Shown here: piece after piece, positions 1-9,337 of the stretch | How the letters are laid out: every line of letters begins with the position of its first letter | Numbering within the stretch: the first letter of the stretch is position 1 | Origin: Sphingomonas endolithica | GTDB lineage: Bacteria > Pseudomonadota > Alphaproteobacteria > Sphingomonadales > Sphingomonadaceae | DNA length: 64,000 bases | Assembly: GCF_025231525.1 (NCBI RefSeq) | Contig: NZ_CP103057.1 | Span: 1,815,001-1,879,000, forward strand | Direction of reading: 5' to 3' | Made by a program: the position numbers and the translations under genes | The notes under the pieces: model-generated | What the model was told of the DNA's origin: nothing | The model's database searches: none | What the model saw: only the letters and a program-made list of their open reading frames with translations

Positions 1-747
1 CTGCTACAGGTGGACAGCCGCAAGCCCTGGAGCCCTGACGAGCACGATACCGAGTTCCTGCGTACCTATGCCACCATTCTCGGGCCAGTAATCGATCGGC
101 TCCACAAGCTTCATGCGCTGAAACAGGCGACCGACGAAAATCAGACACTGCTTCGCGAGCTACAGCACCGTATCAAGAACAATATCGCCACCATCACCAG
201 CCTCGTCCAATTGAGGATGAGCAAGGCGTCTTCGGAGGAAGTCCGCAACGAACTCGCCGTCATAAAGGGACGGATCGATGCGCTCCGCCTAGTCCATGAA
301 CAGGTCTATGCGGCTAGGAACGCCGACCGACTGCCGCTGCGACCTTACGTCACCCAGCTCCTGGAAGGGCTGCTCGCGCTCCACGAGGAAGCGGCCGTCC
401 GCCTGGATGTACAGATCGACGATGGAGAAATCGACAGCGACATGGCTATCCCACTTGGGCTTATTCTCAACGAGTTCACGACCAACAGCCTAAAATATGC
501 GTTTCTAGGTGAGGGGCAGTCCGATGCACCGTTGATCGTTGTGAGGGCCAGGGGCAACGATGGCAGGCTGCAGGTCAGGATTTGGGACAACGGAAAAGGA
601 CTCCCAGCAAAGACGCAGGTAGCCGCTCCTGGTTTTGGAACGGGCATGGCCCTGATCGCGGGTCTGGCGCGCCAGATCAGGGCAACGACCGACTGGGCAT
701 CGGATCGCGGCACGGCACTCTCCTTGGAATTTCCACGGCGGAGATAA
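1..747 (+). CDS. Sensor histidine kinase, GAF/HisKA_2 type (5' end outside window)
   Basis: The reading frame is open from base 1, so the start lies upstream; the GTG at 10 is probably internal. The first ~35 residues (LLQVDSRKPWSPDEHDTEFL) look like the last strand and helix of a GAF domain. Next comes a HisKA_2 phosphoacceptor region with ELQHRIKNN (His about residue 53), then an HATPase with N-box NEFTTNSLKYAF, G1 box DNGKGLP and a GTGMALI glycine box. Such soluble kinases autophosphorylate on His and feed a small receiver or stress-response regulator. No partner regulator is visible on the window side. The architecture matches the truncated GAF gene at 23.2 kb. Confidence 0.85.
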   Translation: MLQVDSRKPWSPDEHDTEFLRTYATILGPVIDRLHKLHALKQATDENQTLLRELQHRIKNNIATITSLVQLRMSKASSEEVRNELAVIKGRIDALRLVHEQVYAARNADRLPLRPYVTQLLEGLLALHEEAAVRLDVQIDDGEIDSDMAIPLGLILNEFTTNSLKYAFLGEGQSDAPLIVVRARGNDGRLQVRIWDNGKGLPAKTQVAAPGFGTGMALIAGLARQIRATTDWASDRGTALSLEFPRRR

Positions 748-1074
748 TTCCAGAACGAAGGCCCTCTTCCGCGAGCGTTCCGTACAAGTGCATGTCGGTG
801 CCTGCACCTTCACCAACTGGGCTTCGGTGTCTCGGACGAAGCACAGCAGCATCGATACCGATCGCCACTGATCCATAATCCATGATCAGCCTCTGGTAAT
901 AGAATAAACCTATATTGTTGGCCTCGATCAATATTTTTCATGCCGGCACATTTTCGAACTTACGTTAAGGCATCCGAAGTGGGTGCTCTTAAAGTTCGTG
1001 CCATCGCCGGGCGTGTTACGGGCCTCGGCGGCTGAGAGCCAGCGCGCTCCCGTTCCGCTGCGAGGAGTTGACAG
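748..1074. other. Intergenic region, no gene seen
   Basis: About 330 bases between the kinase stop and the DUF6894 start. Short frames exist on both strands but lack ribosome binding sites or recognisable protein. A GAGGAG ribosome binding site for the next gene lies at 1062-1067. Confidence 0.5.
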
Positions 1075-1314
1075 TTGGCTTTGTACTTCTTCGACACGAA
1101 CGATGGCGACATCTTCATGGAAGATGACGTTGGCACTGAGTATTCGGATCTTGCATTGGTTAAGGTTGATGCGGCAACGACGCTCGCCGAAATCGCGCGC
1201 GATGCGGTCTCCAAAAGTGTCAGAAGGGAGCTTTCCGTGGCGGTGCGCGACGAACTTGGCCCAGTTCTGTTAACAAGGATGATGTTTGAAACGATTGTTT
1301 TGCGGAATGCTTAG
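1075..1314 (+). CDS. DUF6894 family small protein
   Basis: 79 residues, starting with MALYFFDTNDGDIFMEDDVG, the typical opening of DUF6894 proteins common in alphaproteobacteria, followed by a helical half with repeated Ala/Glu/Arg. The start is TTG at 1075, supported by GAGGAG 7 nt upstream. There is no signal peptide or membrane segment. Function is unknown; family members often sit near stress or signalling genes, as here between a kinase and a c-di-GMP enzyme. It is apparently monocistronic. Confidence 0.75.
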   Translation: MALYFFDTNDGDIFMEDDVGTEYSDLALVKVDAATTLAEIARDAVSKSVRRELSVAVRDELGPVLLTRMMFETIVLRNA

Positions 1315-1628
1315 CGTCAGACGGGGGGTGTTAGCCGGCCGGCTGCCATGACGTACTGGACTGGCCAGGTATAGCCAACGGGCCAATCTTCTCCCCCTGA
1401 TCCTGAAGCGTTAGCGAGGGTTACGGCGCGCATCGTGGAGCGGCGCCAATCCGATCAAGTGCAGTTTGTTATCGCCTGGCGGGTGACGCACCGCCATCGG
1501 GGTAGCACGAGGGGCTTTGCGTCCGATCCATCTATGCCGGGCTGTAGATGTGCAGCTTGCACCGTTGGTCGATGTGGATCTGGCTGATTTATGGCAACCT
1601 TGCCAGGCTTGGTAGGCGAAGGCACATA
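1315..1628. other. Intergenic region, no gene seen
   Basis: About 310 bases between convergent genes (DUF6894 and the GGDEF/EAL protein). A minus-strand frame across 1411-1848 mostly overlaps the EAL gene out of frame and is judged a shadow. No clear terminator hairpin was recognised. Confidence 0.4.
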
Positions 1629-4220
1629 TCAGCGCATCCAATTCGGCTTGTTGATGAGTAGCATAGCAGCCGCATCCGGTGGAACTGCTCGTCCGAACAG
1701 GTAACCCTGTCCATAGGTACAGCCAAGTCGGGAAAGGTAGTCGGCCTGATCCTTGCGCTCCACGCCTTCGGCTACGACCTCTATGCACAGTCGGTGAGCC
1801 AATTCGATGACCGTTTCGACTATCGCGGCATCGTCTGATTGCTCGCACGCCTTCGAAACGAAGCTCTTGTCGATCTTTATGACGTCTACGGGGAACATTT
1901 TAAGATGGGTAAGTGAGGCGTACCCGGTGCCAAAGTCGTCCAAAGCGATCTTGATCCCGCAGTCGTGAAAAATCGCTAGCGTGGCAGCAACCTTATCGGT
2001 GTCGCGGCCGAGCAGCACTGACTCTGTGATCTCGAGATCGATCCAGGACGGGGGCACATCATGACGTTCAAGTGGCTCCAGCACGCGCTCCACCAGACGA
2101 TCATGACGGAAGTCGGCGGGAGAGAGATTGATCGCTACTCGGCCAGGCTGAAGCCCCTGATCCACCCAGCCACGCAGGTCGCGCGCAACACTGTCGATCA
2201 TGCGGTCACTCAGGGCTGCCGCTAGCCGCAAGTCCTCGAATGCGGCGGCGATTGTGTCGGGCCCCTGCACACCAAGCGTGTCGTGTCGCCATCTCAGCAA
2301 CGCCTCGAACCCAACAATATGGCCGTCTTCAAGTGAAACTTTGGGCTGATAGAACGGGAGGACCTGGTCATCGCGCACTGCGCGGCGTGCCACGTTCAGC
2401 ATAGACGCACGCCGTTGGATGCCACCCCGCATTGCAGGTTCGAAAATCGACAGTTCGCCGCGGCGCGTGGCCTTGCCCACATAGAGAGCAATGTCAGCCG
2501 ACTTCAGCAAGTCAGCTGCATTCTCACCATCGGCTGGATAAACTGACATTCCGGCCGTAGCGTGAGTTTCGCAGGTATATCCCTCATACTCGAACGGCTC
2601 GCGTAGAACCTCCAGCCCTTCGACAACGCGCTGCGCCAGATCGGACTGTTGCATGCCCTGCAACAGCAAAGCGAACTCGTCACCGCCGAGCCGACCTGCA
2701 GTCGCGCAAGGGCCGAACGCACGGTCAAGCCGGCTCGCGAAGGTCTTCAGCAGAACGTCGCCGGCATCGTGTCCTATCGTGTCATTTATCTCTTTCAGCC
2801 GATCGACATCCAGCAAGACCAGAGCGAGTTGGCTACCGGGAACGGCTTGGGCAATTGCCTGCTCCAGCTGATCTGTGAAGTGCGCCCTGTTGGGGATCCG
2901 CGTCAGCGCATCATGTGTCGCGGTCCAGCGGATCCGATCCTCTGCAGTACGCTCGTCCGTCACGTCCCGTATTGTCACCAGGACACGCGTGAGTCGCCCC
3001 GAAGATGCGTGCATTCTCCATCCAGCAGTACGCATCCAGCGCTCTGCTCCGTCGTTGCCACGTCGGATACGCAAGGTGACTTCAAATCGCGTGCTGGTGT
3101 CACCAGCCTGGGCCGCCTCCACGAGTGCCGTCAGGAGATGCCGGTCAGCGGGAACGACGAGGTTGAGTGCCGTTGCCACTTCTGGCGCGATGTCTACCGG
3201 AAGGCCAAGCATCGCCTTGAATTCATCGGACCATTCGCGCTGATCGCTGACCGCGTCATAATCCCAAATGCCAAGCGCTGCTGCCTGAGCGGCTAATCGG
3301 AAGCGGGCTTCGCTTTCGCGCAACTCGTCCTGTGCCGATCGACGATCGTGAACATCCTCCAGAGTGCCATACCAGCGGACCACCCGCCCCATCGCATCTG
3401 TTCTGGCCGCCGCACGCGATCGGAACCAGCGGTACGATCCCGAGCCGGTCATCAACCGGTACTCAACATCTACCGGATGACCGCTCGCGATCGAAACCGC
3501 CCATTGCGCACGAGTATGAATGACGTCGTCCGCGTGAAGCGCGGACAGCCAGCTTTCACCAAGGGCGTCCTCACGTGGGATACCCGTAACCTCGAACCAG
3601 CGCGGACTTACCTCCAGAACAGATCCTCCTGGAGCAGCAGTCCACGCGATTTGTGGGTTCAATTCGACTGTATAACGGAAATGCTCCTCGCTTTCGCGCA
3701 ACTGCTGTTCGGCCGTCCGGCGGGCGGTGATGTCCGATGCGACAACGATCGTGGAGGCTGGCCGACCGTTGTGGTCAAGAACAAAGGAAACGTGAACCGC
3801 GCACCAGACTACCGATCCGTCGGGGCGGACATATCGCTTTTCAATCTCGAACGGCTGGGCGTTTGCCAAATGAGCGGCATAGATGCGGCTGGAGCGCTCC
3901 CGATCATCTGCATAAGTAAATTCTTCGAAAGGCAAGCCCTCAAGTTCAGCCGCGCTTCGCTGGACCAAGGCACAGTATGCCTCGTTCACCACGAGAACCC
4001 GGCAATCCAGCTGCCGATGCAGGATGCCAACCTTCGCGCGGCCAAGTACCGTTTCCAGCGCATCTCTAGTCGTCGGCGCATTACGACTACTCAAGGCGGT
4101 TGCAATCACCTCTTCGTCCGGTGCTGGCAGCCTTACTGCATGAGCCGAGTCGTTTGCGAGCATTTCTATGGTAGGCAAATACCGAATGGCTCTGAGCTCT
4201 CTCTTACCGCTACAACACAT
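1629..4220 (-). CDS. PAS-PAS-PAS-GGDEF-EAL cyclic-di-GMP enzyme
   Basis: 863 residues with no membrane segment. Three PAS/PAC units (about 45-165, 170-295, 300-425, each ending in an ITARRTAEQQL-like PAC tail) precede a GGDEF domain with intact GGDEF signature (GRLGGDEFALL, ~510) and an EAL domain with EALLRW (~638), NLSPADF, DLEITES, DDFGTGYASL, KIDKSF and EVVAEGVE. The metal and catalytic residues of both halves look conserved, so it could make and degrade c-di-GMP; which activity dominates cannot be told. The PAS units suggest a cytosolic small-molecule, redox or light input. The upstream ATG at 4220 was kept; an internal ATG 19 codons later is an alternative. It is transcribed alone. Confidence 0.93.
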   Translation of the reverse strand: MCCSGKRELRAIRYLPTIEMLANDSAHAVRLPAPDEEVIATALSSRNAPTTRDALETVLGRAKVGILHRQLDCRVLVVNEAYCALVQRSAAELEGLPFEEFTYADDRERSSRIYAAHLANAQPFEIEKRYVRPDGSVVWCAVHVSFVLDHNGRPASTIVVASDITARRTAEQQLRESEEHFRYTVELNPQIAWTAAPGGSVLEVSPRWFEVTGIPREDALGESWLSALHADDVIHTRAQWAVSIASGHPVDVEYRLMTGSGSYRWFRSRAAARTDAMGRVVRWYGTLEDVHDRRSAQDELRESEARFRLAAQAAALGIWDYDAVSDQREWSDEFKAMLGLPVDIAPEVATALNLVVPADRHLLTALVEAAQAGDTSTRFEVTLRIRRGNDGAERWMRTAGWRMHASSGRLTRVLVTIRDVTDERTAEDRIRWTATHDALTRIPNRAHFTDQLEQAIAQAVPGSQLALVLLDVDRLKEINDTIGHDAGDVLLKTFASRLDRAFGPCATAGRLGGDEFALLLQGMQQSDLAQRVVEGLEVLREPFEYEGYTCETHATAGMSVYPADGENAADLLKSADIALYVGKATRRGELSIFEPAMRGGIQRRASMLNVARRAVRDDQVLPFYQPKVSLEDGHIVGFEALLRWRHDTLGVQGPDTIAAAFEDLRLAAALSDRMIDSVARDLRGWVDQGLQPGRVAINLSPADFRHDRLVERVLEPLERHDVPPSWIDLEITESVLLGRDTDKVAATLAIFHDCGIKIALDDFGTGYASLTHLKMFPVDVIKIDKSFVSKACEQSDDAAIVETVIELAHRLCIEVVAEGVERKDQADYLSRLGCTYGQGYLFGRAVPPDAAAMLLINKPNWMR

Positions 4221-4702
4221 CTGCGCATCTGGAGTCCTCTCCCAATGGGATTAAGTTCCGGTTAAACTCCTGATAACGAGGCGTATTACTGCGTCGAGCC
4301 CCACGTGAGCAGGGCAAACAGCAAGCCAGCGGTCTCAATATGATCTGCCAGCGCCGAAACTGTGATTGCATCGGCGAAGGCCCTGATTCTTGCCAGGATG
4401 ACCACAAGTCTTCATCCGCGGCGTGTTTTCATCTCCCCAATAGCGGCCATTCGTTCACGTCGATCCCAAGCGGCCTCGGGCAATGGATTGCGGTCAGTTC
4501 GCCAAAGCTTTCGCGATACAGATGGCGTCTCGGCGACGAGCCAACCCCTATGCAGCTGTAAACTTGACTGTCCGTAAGACGGGCCTGCTTCTGCACCTGC
4601 CGCTGATCTTCATGCCTGCCGCGGCTCAGATAGCGTCGCGCGCTTCGGGAGCGCGAGAGCGTCTCGCGCATTAGTAGCAAGACACAAGAAGGATTGCTCC
4701 GC
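4221..4702. other. Divergent intergenic region, no gene seen
   Basis: About 480 bases between the divergent c-di-GMP gene and the sugar dehydrogenase pseudogene. It must hold both promoters. Frames on both strands lack coding character. GAAGG just before 4703 is the ribosome binding site of the next gene. Confidence 0.4.
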
Positions 4703-5689
4703 ATGAAAGCCGCACTGCTTGCTTCCGCGTTTCTCTTCGCCGCCACGCCAGCGCTTGGCCAGAGCAGTCCGGAGGACAACGACAAGCGTCCGGTGCAGGC
4801 GCATTTCTACGAGTTGACGCCGCTCAAGCCAGGACCGGATTTCGCTTCCTCACTCAAGCTACCACGCGGCTATCGCGCCAGCGTCTGGGCGAACGGGCTC
4901 GGGAACAGCCGGATGATCGCGGTGGCGCCTGACGGTGCGGTGTACATCAGCCGGCGATCGGAAGCCGACATCATCCGCCTGGTGGACGCAAACGGCGATG
5001 GACACGCCGACGGCGCCCCGGTCGTGAATGGTCAGGCCGTCCAGGGCTGCACGGCCTGACCATTCACGACGGCCAGCTATACTTCATGACCGCGCGCGAG
5101 GTGTTCCGCGCGCCGCTTCGCCCCGATGGCAGCATAGGCGTAGTGGAAACGCTGATCGACGATCTGCCCGACGCTGGCCAGCACCTCAACCGCACACTCG
5201 CGGTGGGGCCCGACAAGATGCTCTACATCAGCGCCGGATCAACCTGTAACGCGTGCGACGAGTCCAGCCAGGAAAACGCGACGCTGATCCGCGCCAGTCT
5301 GGACGGCAAGAAGCGCGAGGTCTGGGCGTCGGGCCTGCGTAACACCATCGGCTTTGGCTGGCATCCGCGCACCGGCGAGTTGTGGGGCTGGGATCAGGGC
5401 ATCGACTGGCTCGGCAACGACCTTCAGCGTGAGGAAGTGAACCGAATCGAGCGCGGACATCGCTACGGCTGGCCGTACGTGTTCGAGAACGGCCAACGCA
5501 ACCCTCAGGACGAGCCGCCCGGGGGGATCACCGCGGCGCAATGGGCGGCTGCCTCGACCAACCCGGTGCTGATGCACGTTGCGCATTCGGCGGGCATGCA
5601 GTGGGCGTTCCATCCCGGCGGCGGGTTCGGCGCCGATGCAGCCGGTGACGCCTTCGTCGCGCTGCGCGGTAGCTGGAACCGCAAGCCGG
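4703..5689 (+). pseudogene. PQQ-dependent sugar (sorbosone/glucose-type) dehydrogenase, frameshifted and truncated
   Basis: It begins with a Sec signal peptide (MKAALLASAFLFAATPALG), then LPRGYRASVWANGLGNSRM and VAPDGAVYIS, the opening blades of the soluble glucose/L-sorbosone dehydrogenase propeller. At about 5050 the frame shifts by one base: VVNGQAVQG continues in the next frame as LHGLTIHDGQLYF, as if one C were lost from a GGCC run. The second frame continues with ISAGSTCNACDE, GWHPRTGELWG and GHRYGWPYVF up to RGSWNRKPG, where IS6 copy A begins at 5690. About the last quarter of the expected protein is missing. Family members oxidise aldoses or sorbosone in the periplasm with PQQ. The two lesions make function unlikely. 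Confidence 0.85.
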
Positions 5690-6530
5690 GGTGCTGTCAG
5701 TCTAATACGAACCGCTCTCCACACGATGCACTTCGCTCTTTGAGCACGACCGTTTAACTCGCGATCATGCTCCACTCAGCCAGTGCGGCTGAGCGGCGTT
5801 CCTTGTAGGTCTGACGGTCGACGAGGTGGCGTTCGAGATTGAAGTGGTTGTGGACATTGGCATGTACGCTGGCGAACTTCTGTAGCGTCTTCATCCGCCT
5901 GAACCTCAGCATCGCCCCGCTCTCGTCTTCGAAACGGCAAATGGCTGTTCTCCACCCGGTTGTTGGCCCAGCGTCCGACCTCCTGCTTCTGCTCGTTGCC
6001 CAACTCTTTCATCGCTGCGCGGTAGGAGCGCAGACCATCGGTGGTGATCGCCTCCGGGCTGCCGTGACGCTTCAGTGCCTTCTTCATGAAGCGCAGTGCT
6101 GCATCCTTGTCGCGGGTCCTGGTGATGTAGCTCTCGAAGATCTCGCCTTCGTGATCGACGGCACGCCAGAGGTAGACCATCTCCCCGTTCAGCTTCACGT
6201 ACATCTCATCGAGATGCCAGCGCCAGTGACGGAAGCCGCGCATGCGCGAGACGCGCTGCCGGCGTATGTCGCCGGCGAACGTCGGCCCAAACCTGTTCCA
6301 CCACATCCGAACCGTCTTGTGGCAAATGTCGATACCGCGTTCGAACAGCAGATCCTCGACGTTGCGCAGTGATAGCGGGATCCGCACGTACATCATTACC
6401 ACCAGGCGGATAACCTCAGGTGACGAGTTGAAACGACGGAACGGGCTCGGTGGAAGCGCCCTTGATTTTCGGCTCATCCACGCCCGCTAGCAGCGGTCCG
6501 CTACCGCTGCCACATTGGTCTGACAATGCC
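5690..6530 (-). mobile_element. IS6-family insertion sequence, copy A (degenerate)
   Basis: About 841 bp. The left end GGTGCTGTCAGTCTAATACG matches the left ends of copies B-D, but the right end (reverse complement GGCATTGTCAGACCAATGTG) differs from theirs and looks more like the right end of the 182-bp element family. The transposase is frameshifted. The 8-bp flanks (CAAGCCGG and CGCCCACC) do not match, so no target duplication is present. The insertion truncates the sugar dehydrogenase and ends 47 bp from the stop codon of the Fap-like exporter gene. Confidence 0.85.
5754..6477 (-). pseudogene. IS6-family transposase, copy A, frameshifted
   Basis: The N-terminal two thirds match the intact copies: HTH region NVEDLLFERGIDICHKTVRM, first catalytic Asp in HLDEMYVKLNGE, second in ITTDGLRSY, and Glu in RVENSH. 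After FRRRER one extra base (an added C in the complement) throws the frame; the residues expected next (MLRFRRM, HNHFNLERH) are found in another frame down to a stop near 5754. The N-terminus (MSRKSRALPPSPFRRF) is the most divergent of the four copies. Confidence 0.85.
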
Positions 6531-6577
6531 CGCCCACCCCTTCTACAAAGCTGCCAAGAGACCGCTACCTGATTCCG

Positions 6578-7921
6578 TCAGTGTCCGGTGAGTAGTACGG
6601 TGGGAATACGAAGGACGGTTCGCAGATCGGTCGCATCCTCCGTTGTACCAACCTCCACAGACCAGTTGAGGCTAGCACGGGGGGTCACGCGATACGTTAC
6701 ACCGAACAAAAAGCGACCAATTTGCAGATCACGAGACTGCGACTCACGCATTCCCGGCCAGTCAACGGTCGGCGTTAGCAGTGATGTGCGCGTTTTAGTG
6801 CCAAACGCCCAGGTATGGGCATAGCCAAGGTTCAGTGTAGTTTGCTGATTGAAGGAGATGCCAATACCTGCACTACCCGAAACCGCGTCGCCTGGATCGA
6901 CATAGCTGATAACGACGGGCGGGATCCGCGTGTTGACAGATTTTCCAAGGTTGAACGTATAAGCCAGAGTTCCGAATAACACGACGGGATCGGTCGGGAG
7001 GATGGCTGTGATGCTGGGGGAGATACCGTAGAAACCGGCGCCAGTTGCAGCCTTAAATGGCCGGCCTAAATCGTCCCGGCGCAGATCGAAAGGGTTTGTG
7101 CCCGTCGGGATGACGGCTTGCAGGTTGCCGATGACGTAAGGCGATCCATTATGACCGTCGAGCAGCTGATATCGAGCCGTGACTTCGAGATCACCAATAC
7201 CTGTACCACGGACTGAGCTGTCGATCGTCGCTGCCGGGTCGTTATTGGTACTGCCTGCGATCGGCGCAACGATTGAGGTATCAGCCCGATGCACAAAGGG
7301 TAGACGGACGCCGAGCTCGAACCGATTAGTGACACCGTAGCGTAGTGCAGCTGATGCAGAAAGGACATCCTGTCGGCTCTCGTTGATATCGAAGACGCCC
7401 ACCAGCACGGCCTCGACCAGCTCAATGCCGCGAAACACGGCCCGACTACGATCCGCACGAGCGTAATCGGCCTGAAATTCCGCAGTCAGCGCACCGCGCC
7501 GGGTAACAACGCTCGCTTGGTTCTCGAGAACCGCCAACTCAATTGGCCGATCCTCTGTTACCGGTGCTTGGCCAACACGTTCCAACGGCGTCACGGAGGG
7601 CGCCTGAACGACGCTGCCAGGATCGCCACCTCCAGGTGCCGCGCCTTGGGCCGCAAGAACAGCAGGCTGAGGTGCGGTCTGGTTTGTCGACACCTCAGCA
7701 ACAGCGGCTTTTGCGTCTAGCCGGTTATGCAACGCAGCAAGATCGGCAGCCTGCGCATCCAATCGCTGCTGCTGTGCCTTGATCTGCGCCATGGCATCAT
7801 CAAGCTGCCGCTGTACCGTCGGATGCCGTCTGGACACGTGTTTACGTTGTGCGCCTTCAGCTTGCGTCGACACAACCAAGATCGCCACCAGCGCCGTGCC
7901 GGCCGTCATGCACCGCTTCAT
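6578..7921 (-). CDS. FapF-like outer-membrane exporter (coiled coil plus beta-barrel)
   Basis: 447 residues: signal peptide (~1-24), a heptad-patterned coiled coil at about 37-72 (QLDDAMAQIKAQQQRLDAQ), a Pro/Ala/Gln-rich linker to ~125, then alternating beta-strands to the C-terminus (FELGVRLPFVHRAD, GDLEVTARYQLL, LNLGYAHTWAFG, FLFGVTYRV) like transporter-type barrels of the Phenol_MetA_deg group. Signal, coiled coil, linker and barrel is the layout of Pseudomonas FapF, which secretes amyloid subunits and is of similar length (~430). It is the last gene of the operon, 16 bp after the FapE-like gene; GAGGGGG before the ATG supports the start. A generic OM transporter is the alternative, but the neighbours favour Fap. 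Confidence 0.75.
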   Translation of the reverse strand: MKRCMTAGTALVAILVVSTQAEGAQRKHVSRRHPTVQRQLDDAMAQIKAQQQRLDAQAADLAALHNRLDAKAAVAEVSTNQTAPQPAVLAAQGAAPGGGDPGSVVQAPSVTPLERVGQAPVTEDRPIELAVLENQASVVTRRGALTAEFQADYARADRSRAVFRGIELVEAVLVGVFDINESRQDVLSASAALRYGVTNRFELGVRLPFVHRADTSIVAPIAGSTNNDPAATIDSSVRGTGIGDLEVTARYQLLDGHNGSPYVIGNLQAVIPTGTNPFDLRRDDLGRPFKAATGAGFYGISPSITAILPTDPVVLFGTLAYTFNLGKSVNTRIPPVVISYVDPGDAVSGSAGIGISFNQQTTLNLGYAHTWAFGTKTRTSLLTPTVDWPGMRESQSRDLQIGRFLFGVTYRVTPRASLNWSVEVGTTEDATDLRTVLRIPTVLLTGH

Positions 7922-7937
7922 AATCCCCCTCTATGTA

Positions 7938-8636
7938 CTAGTTTGCCCGCATCGCGACGGCGTCCAGGGCAATATCCTGGACCCGAAACATGGAAGAACC
8001 AATGTTATCCGGGCCCGCGTTGCCAAGATTTATCGAGAGCGTGGTCTGTGTATCAATCACGCGATCACCCCCCGAGTTCGCGATCGCTGACCCGAAAGCA
8101 TTGCCAGCAAGATGCGTGATCGTCAGATCCGCGCCGCCCAGCGACACGGCACGAGTGCCATTGGTCGCGGTCTCTCCGATCGTACCGGCGTCGGTGACCG
8201 TGCCCGACGCGACCTGGGTCAAACCTGCCGGCAGTGCGCCAGCAGTAACCGGTGTCCCGGAGACGGACACCATCGAACTGGTCGTGCCAGGGATGACTTG
8301 TAGGCCCCCGTTACGATCGTAGGTGATCGTCGGAGCGGTAGTTCCCGTTGCTGCCCTGTCGCTTCCAGAAGTAGCCGAAGCGACAATCTCGCCTTGCTTA
8401 GGCGCGTAGATGGACAGGGTTGGAGATCCTCTATCGACTTGGAACACAGTGCGTAGAAGCACCGCGCCATTGACTGATGTCTGAGTTTGAACACTTAGTT
8501 CCACTTCAATCCCATTTGGGAGTTGGAAGCCGCCGCGCTGCTCGGCCAGCACTGGATCTGGAACGATCTCGCCTGCAATTGGAGCAGTCGCAACGGCCGC
8601 AGCCTGTGCCATGATCATGAACAGCGAAACGCTCAC
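7938..8636 (-). CDS. Secreted FapE-position protein of the Fap-like operon
   Basis: 232 residues from a GTG start that overlaps the stop of the peptidase gene (GTGA), so translation is coupled. A short hydrophobic N-terminus (SLFMIMAQAAAVATAPIAG) acts as signal peptide. After it comes VLAEQRGGFQLPNGIEVEL, a Gly-Gly site near the mature N-terminus, then a Thr/Ser/Gly-rich beta-type protein ending in QDIALDAVAMRAN. There is no cysteine, so the CxxC motif known from some Fap proteins is absent. Position (fourth of five) and length resemble Pseudomonas FapE, an extracellular accessory of the fibril. Sequence similarity to FapE cannot be proved by eye; the role is inferred from context. Confidence 0.6.
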   Translation of the reverse strand: MSVSLFMIMAQAAAVATAPIAGEIVPDPVLAEQRGGFQLPNGIEVELSVQTQTSVNGAVLLRTVFQVDRGSPTLSIYAPKQGEIVASATSGSDRAATGTTAPTITYDRNGGLQVIPGTTSSMVSVSGTPVTAGALPAGLTQVASGTVTDAGTIGETATNGTRAVSLGGADLTITHLAGNAFGSAIANSGGDRVIDTQTTLSINLGNAGPDNIGSSMFRVQDIALDAVAMRAN

Positions 8637-9337
8637 GAGATATCTCCGTAGAAGGGCGCAGTAAGCTGGAGCGCTTGCTGGCTGACCGGATCAGAAAAGC
8701 GGGTACCAATCGGCGCTCGGGGATAAGACGCCCATTGAGACGAACGATTGAACGTCGACTTGGCTAAGGCCTGGTCATTGCCAAGCACGAAGTAAATGCC
8801 ATTCCAAGCGTCCTGGAACCTGTCGATTGGCATAACGGACAGGCCGGTAGAGGGGTCGCCAAGAAGAACGCTTGTCTTGTCGATACCCTTGACCACCACA
8901 AAGTGCCGATAATTTTTGATGGCGATTAGCGCGATTCCGGGTACACCAGTCTCAGTGATCTTAGCCAGAGGTACTTTATACCCATCGGCAACGATACCTC
9001 GACTGGCCAGCCATCGCTTCATATCAAGCAGAGAGAAGCCGACCCGTCGAATTTGGGCACGGTCGCCGCGATCCCACATACCGCGGAACGCCACATCTTC
9101 ACGCACATCTAGGTTGTAATGAAAGCGCAGCAGCGTAGCGAGCGCAGCCGAGCCGCAGCTGAAATCGTATTTCTGCCGAACAACGCCGCTAAAACGCACG
9201 TCGATGACGCTCTTCACAGGTATCTGATAATCCCCGACGGGACCGACACTGGCGATGAAGCGCTGATCGCCGGCCACGCTTGTTGCGCACGCCGACGTGA
9301 GGAGAATCGTCAACAAACCAGGAAGAACGAGCTTCAA
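8633..9337 (-). CDS. FapD-like C39-family cysteine peptidase, predicted lipoprotein
   Basis: 234 residues. The lipobox-like LLTSAC at the signal peptide end predicts a periplasmic lipid anchor. The papain-like C39 fold shows QKYDFSCGSAALATLL (catalytic Cys), GFSLLDMKRWLASRGI, RHFVVVKG (catalytic His) and LGDPSTG (Asp). In the Fap system FapD is a C39-like peptidase needed for export or processing of the amyloid. The start is TTG at 9337, its TTGA overlapping the stop of the preceding gene; the stop overlaps the next GTG. There is no ABC domain, unlike bacteriocin exporters with C39 domains. The family call is strong; the substrate is inferred from the operon. Confidence 0.85.
   Translation of the reverse strand: MKLVLPGLLTILLTSACATSVAGDQRFIASVGPVGDYQIPVKSVIDVRFSGVVRQKYDFSCGSAALATLLRFHYNLDVREDVAFRGMWDRGDRAQIRRVGFSLLDMKRWLASRGIVADGYKVPLAKITETGVPGIALIAIKNYRHFVVVKGIDKTSVLLGDPSTGLSVMPIDRFQDAWNGIYFVLGNDQALAKSTFNRSSQWASYPRAPIGTRFSDPVSQQALQLTAPFYGDIS

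Noticed and set aside
3348..4265. 305-codon plus-strand frame
   Set aside because: It is antisense to the PAS part of the c-di-GMP protein, which has clear domains; the frame shows no protein-like pattern.
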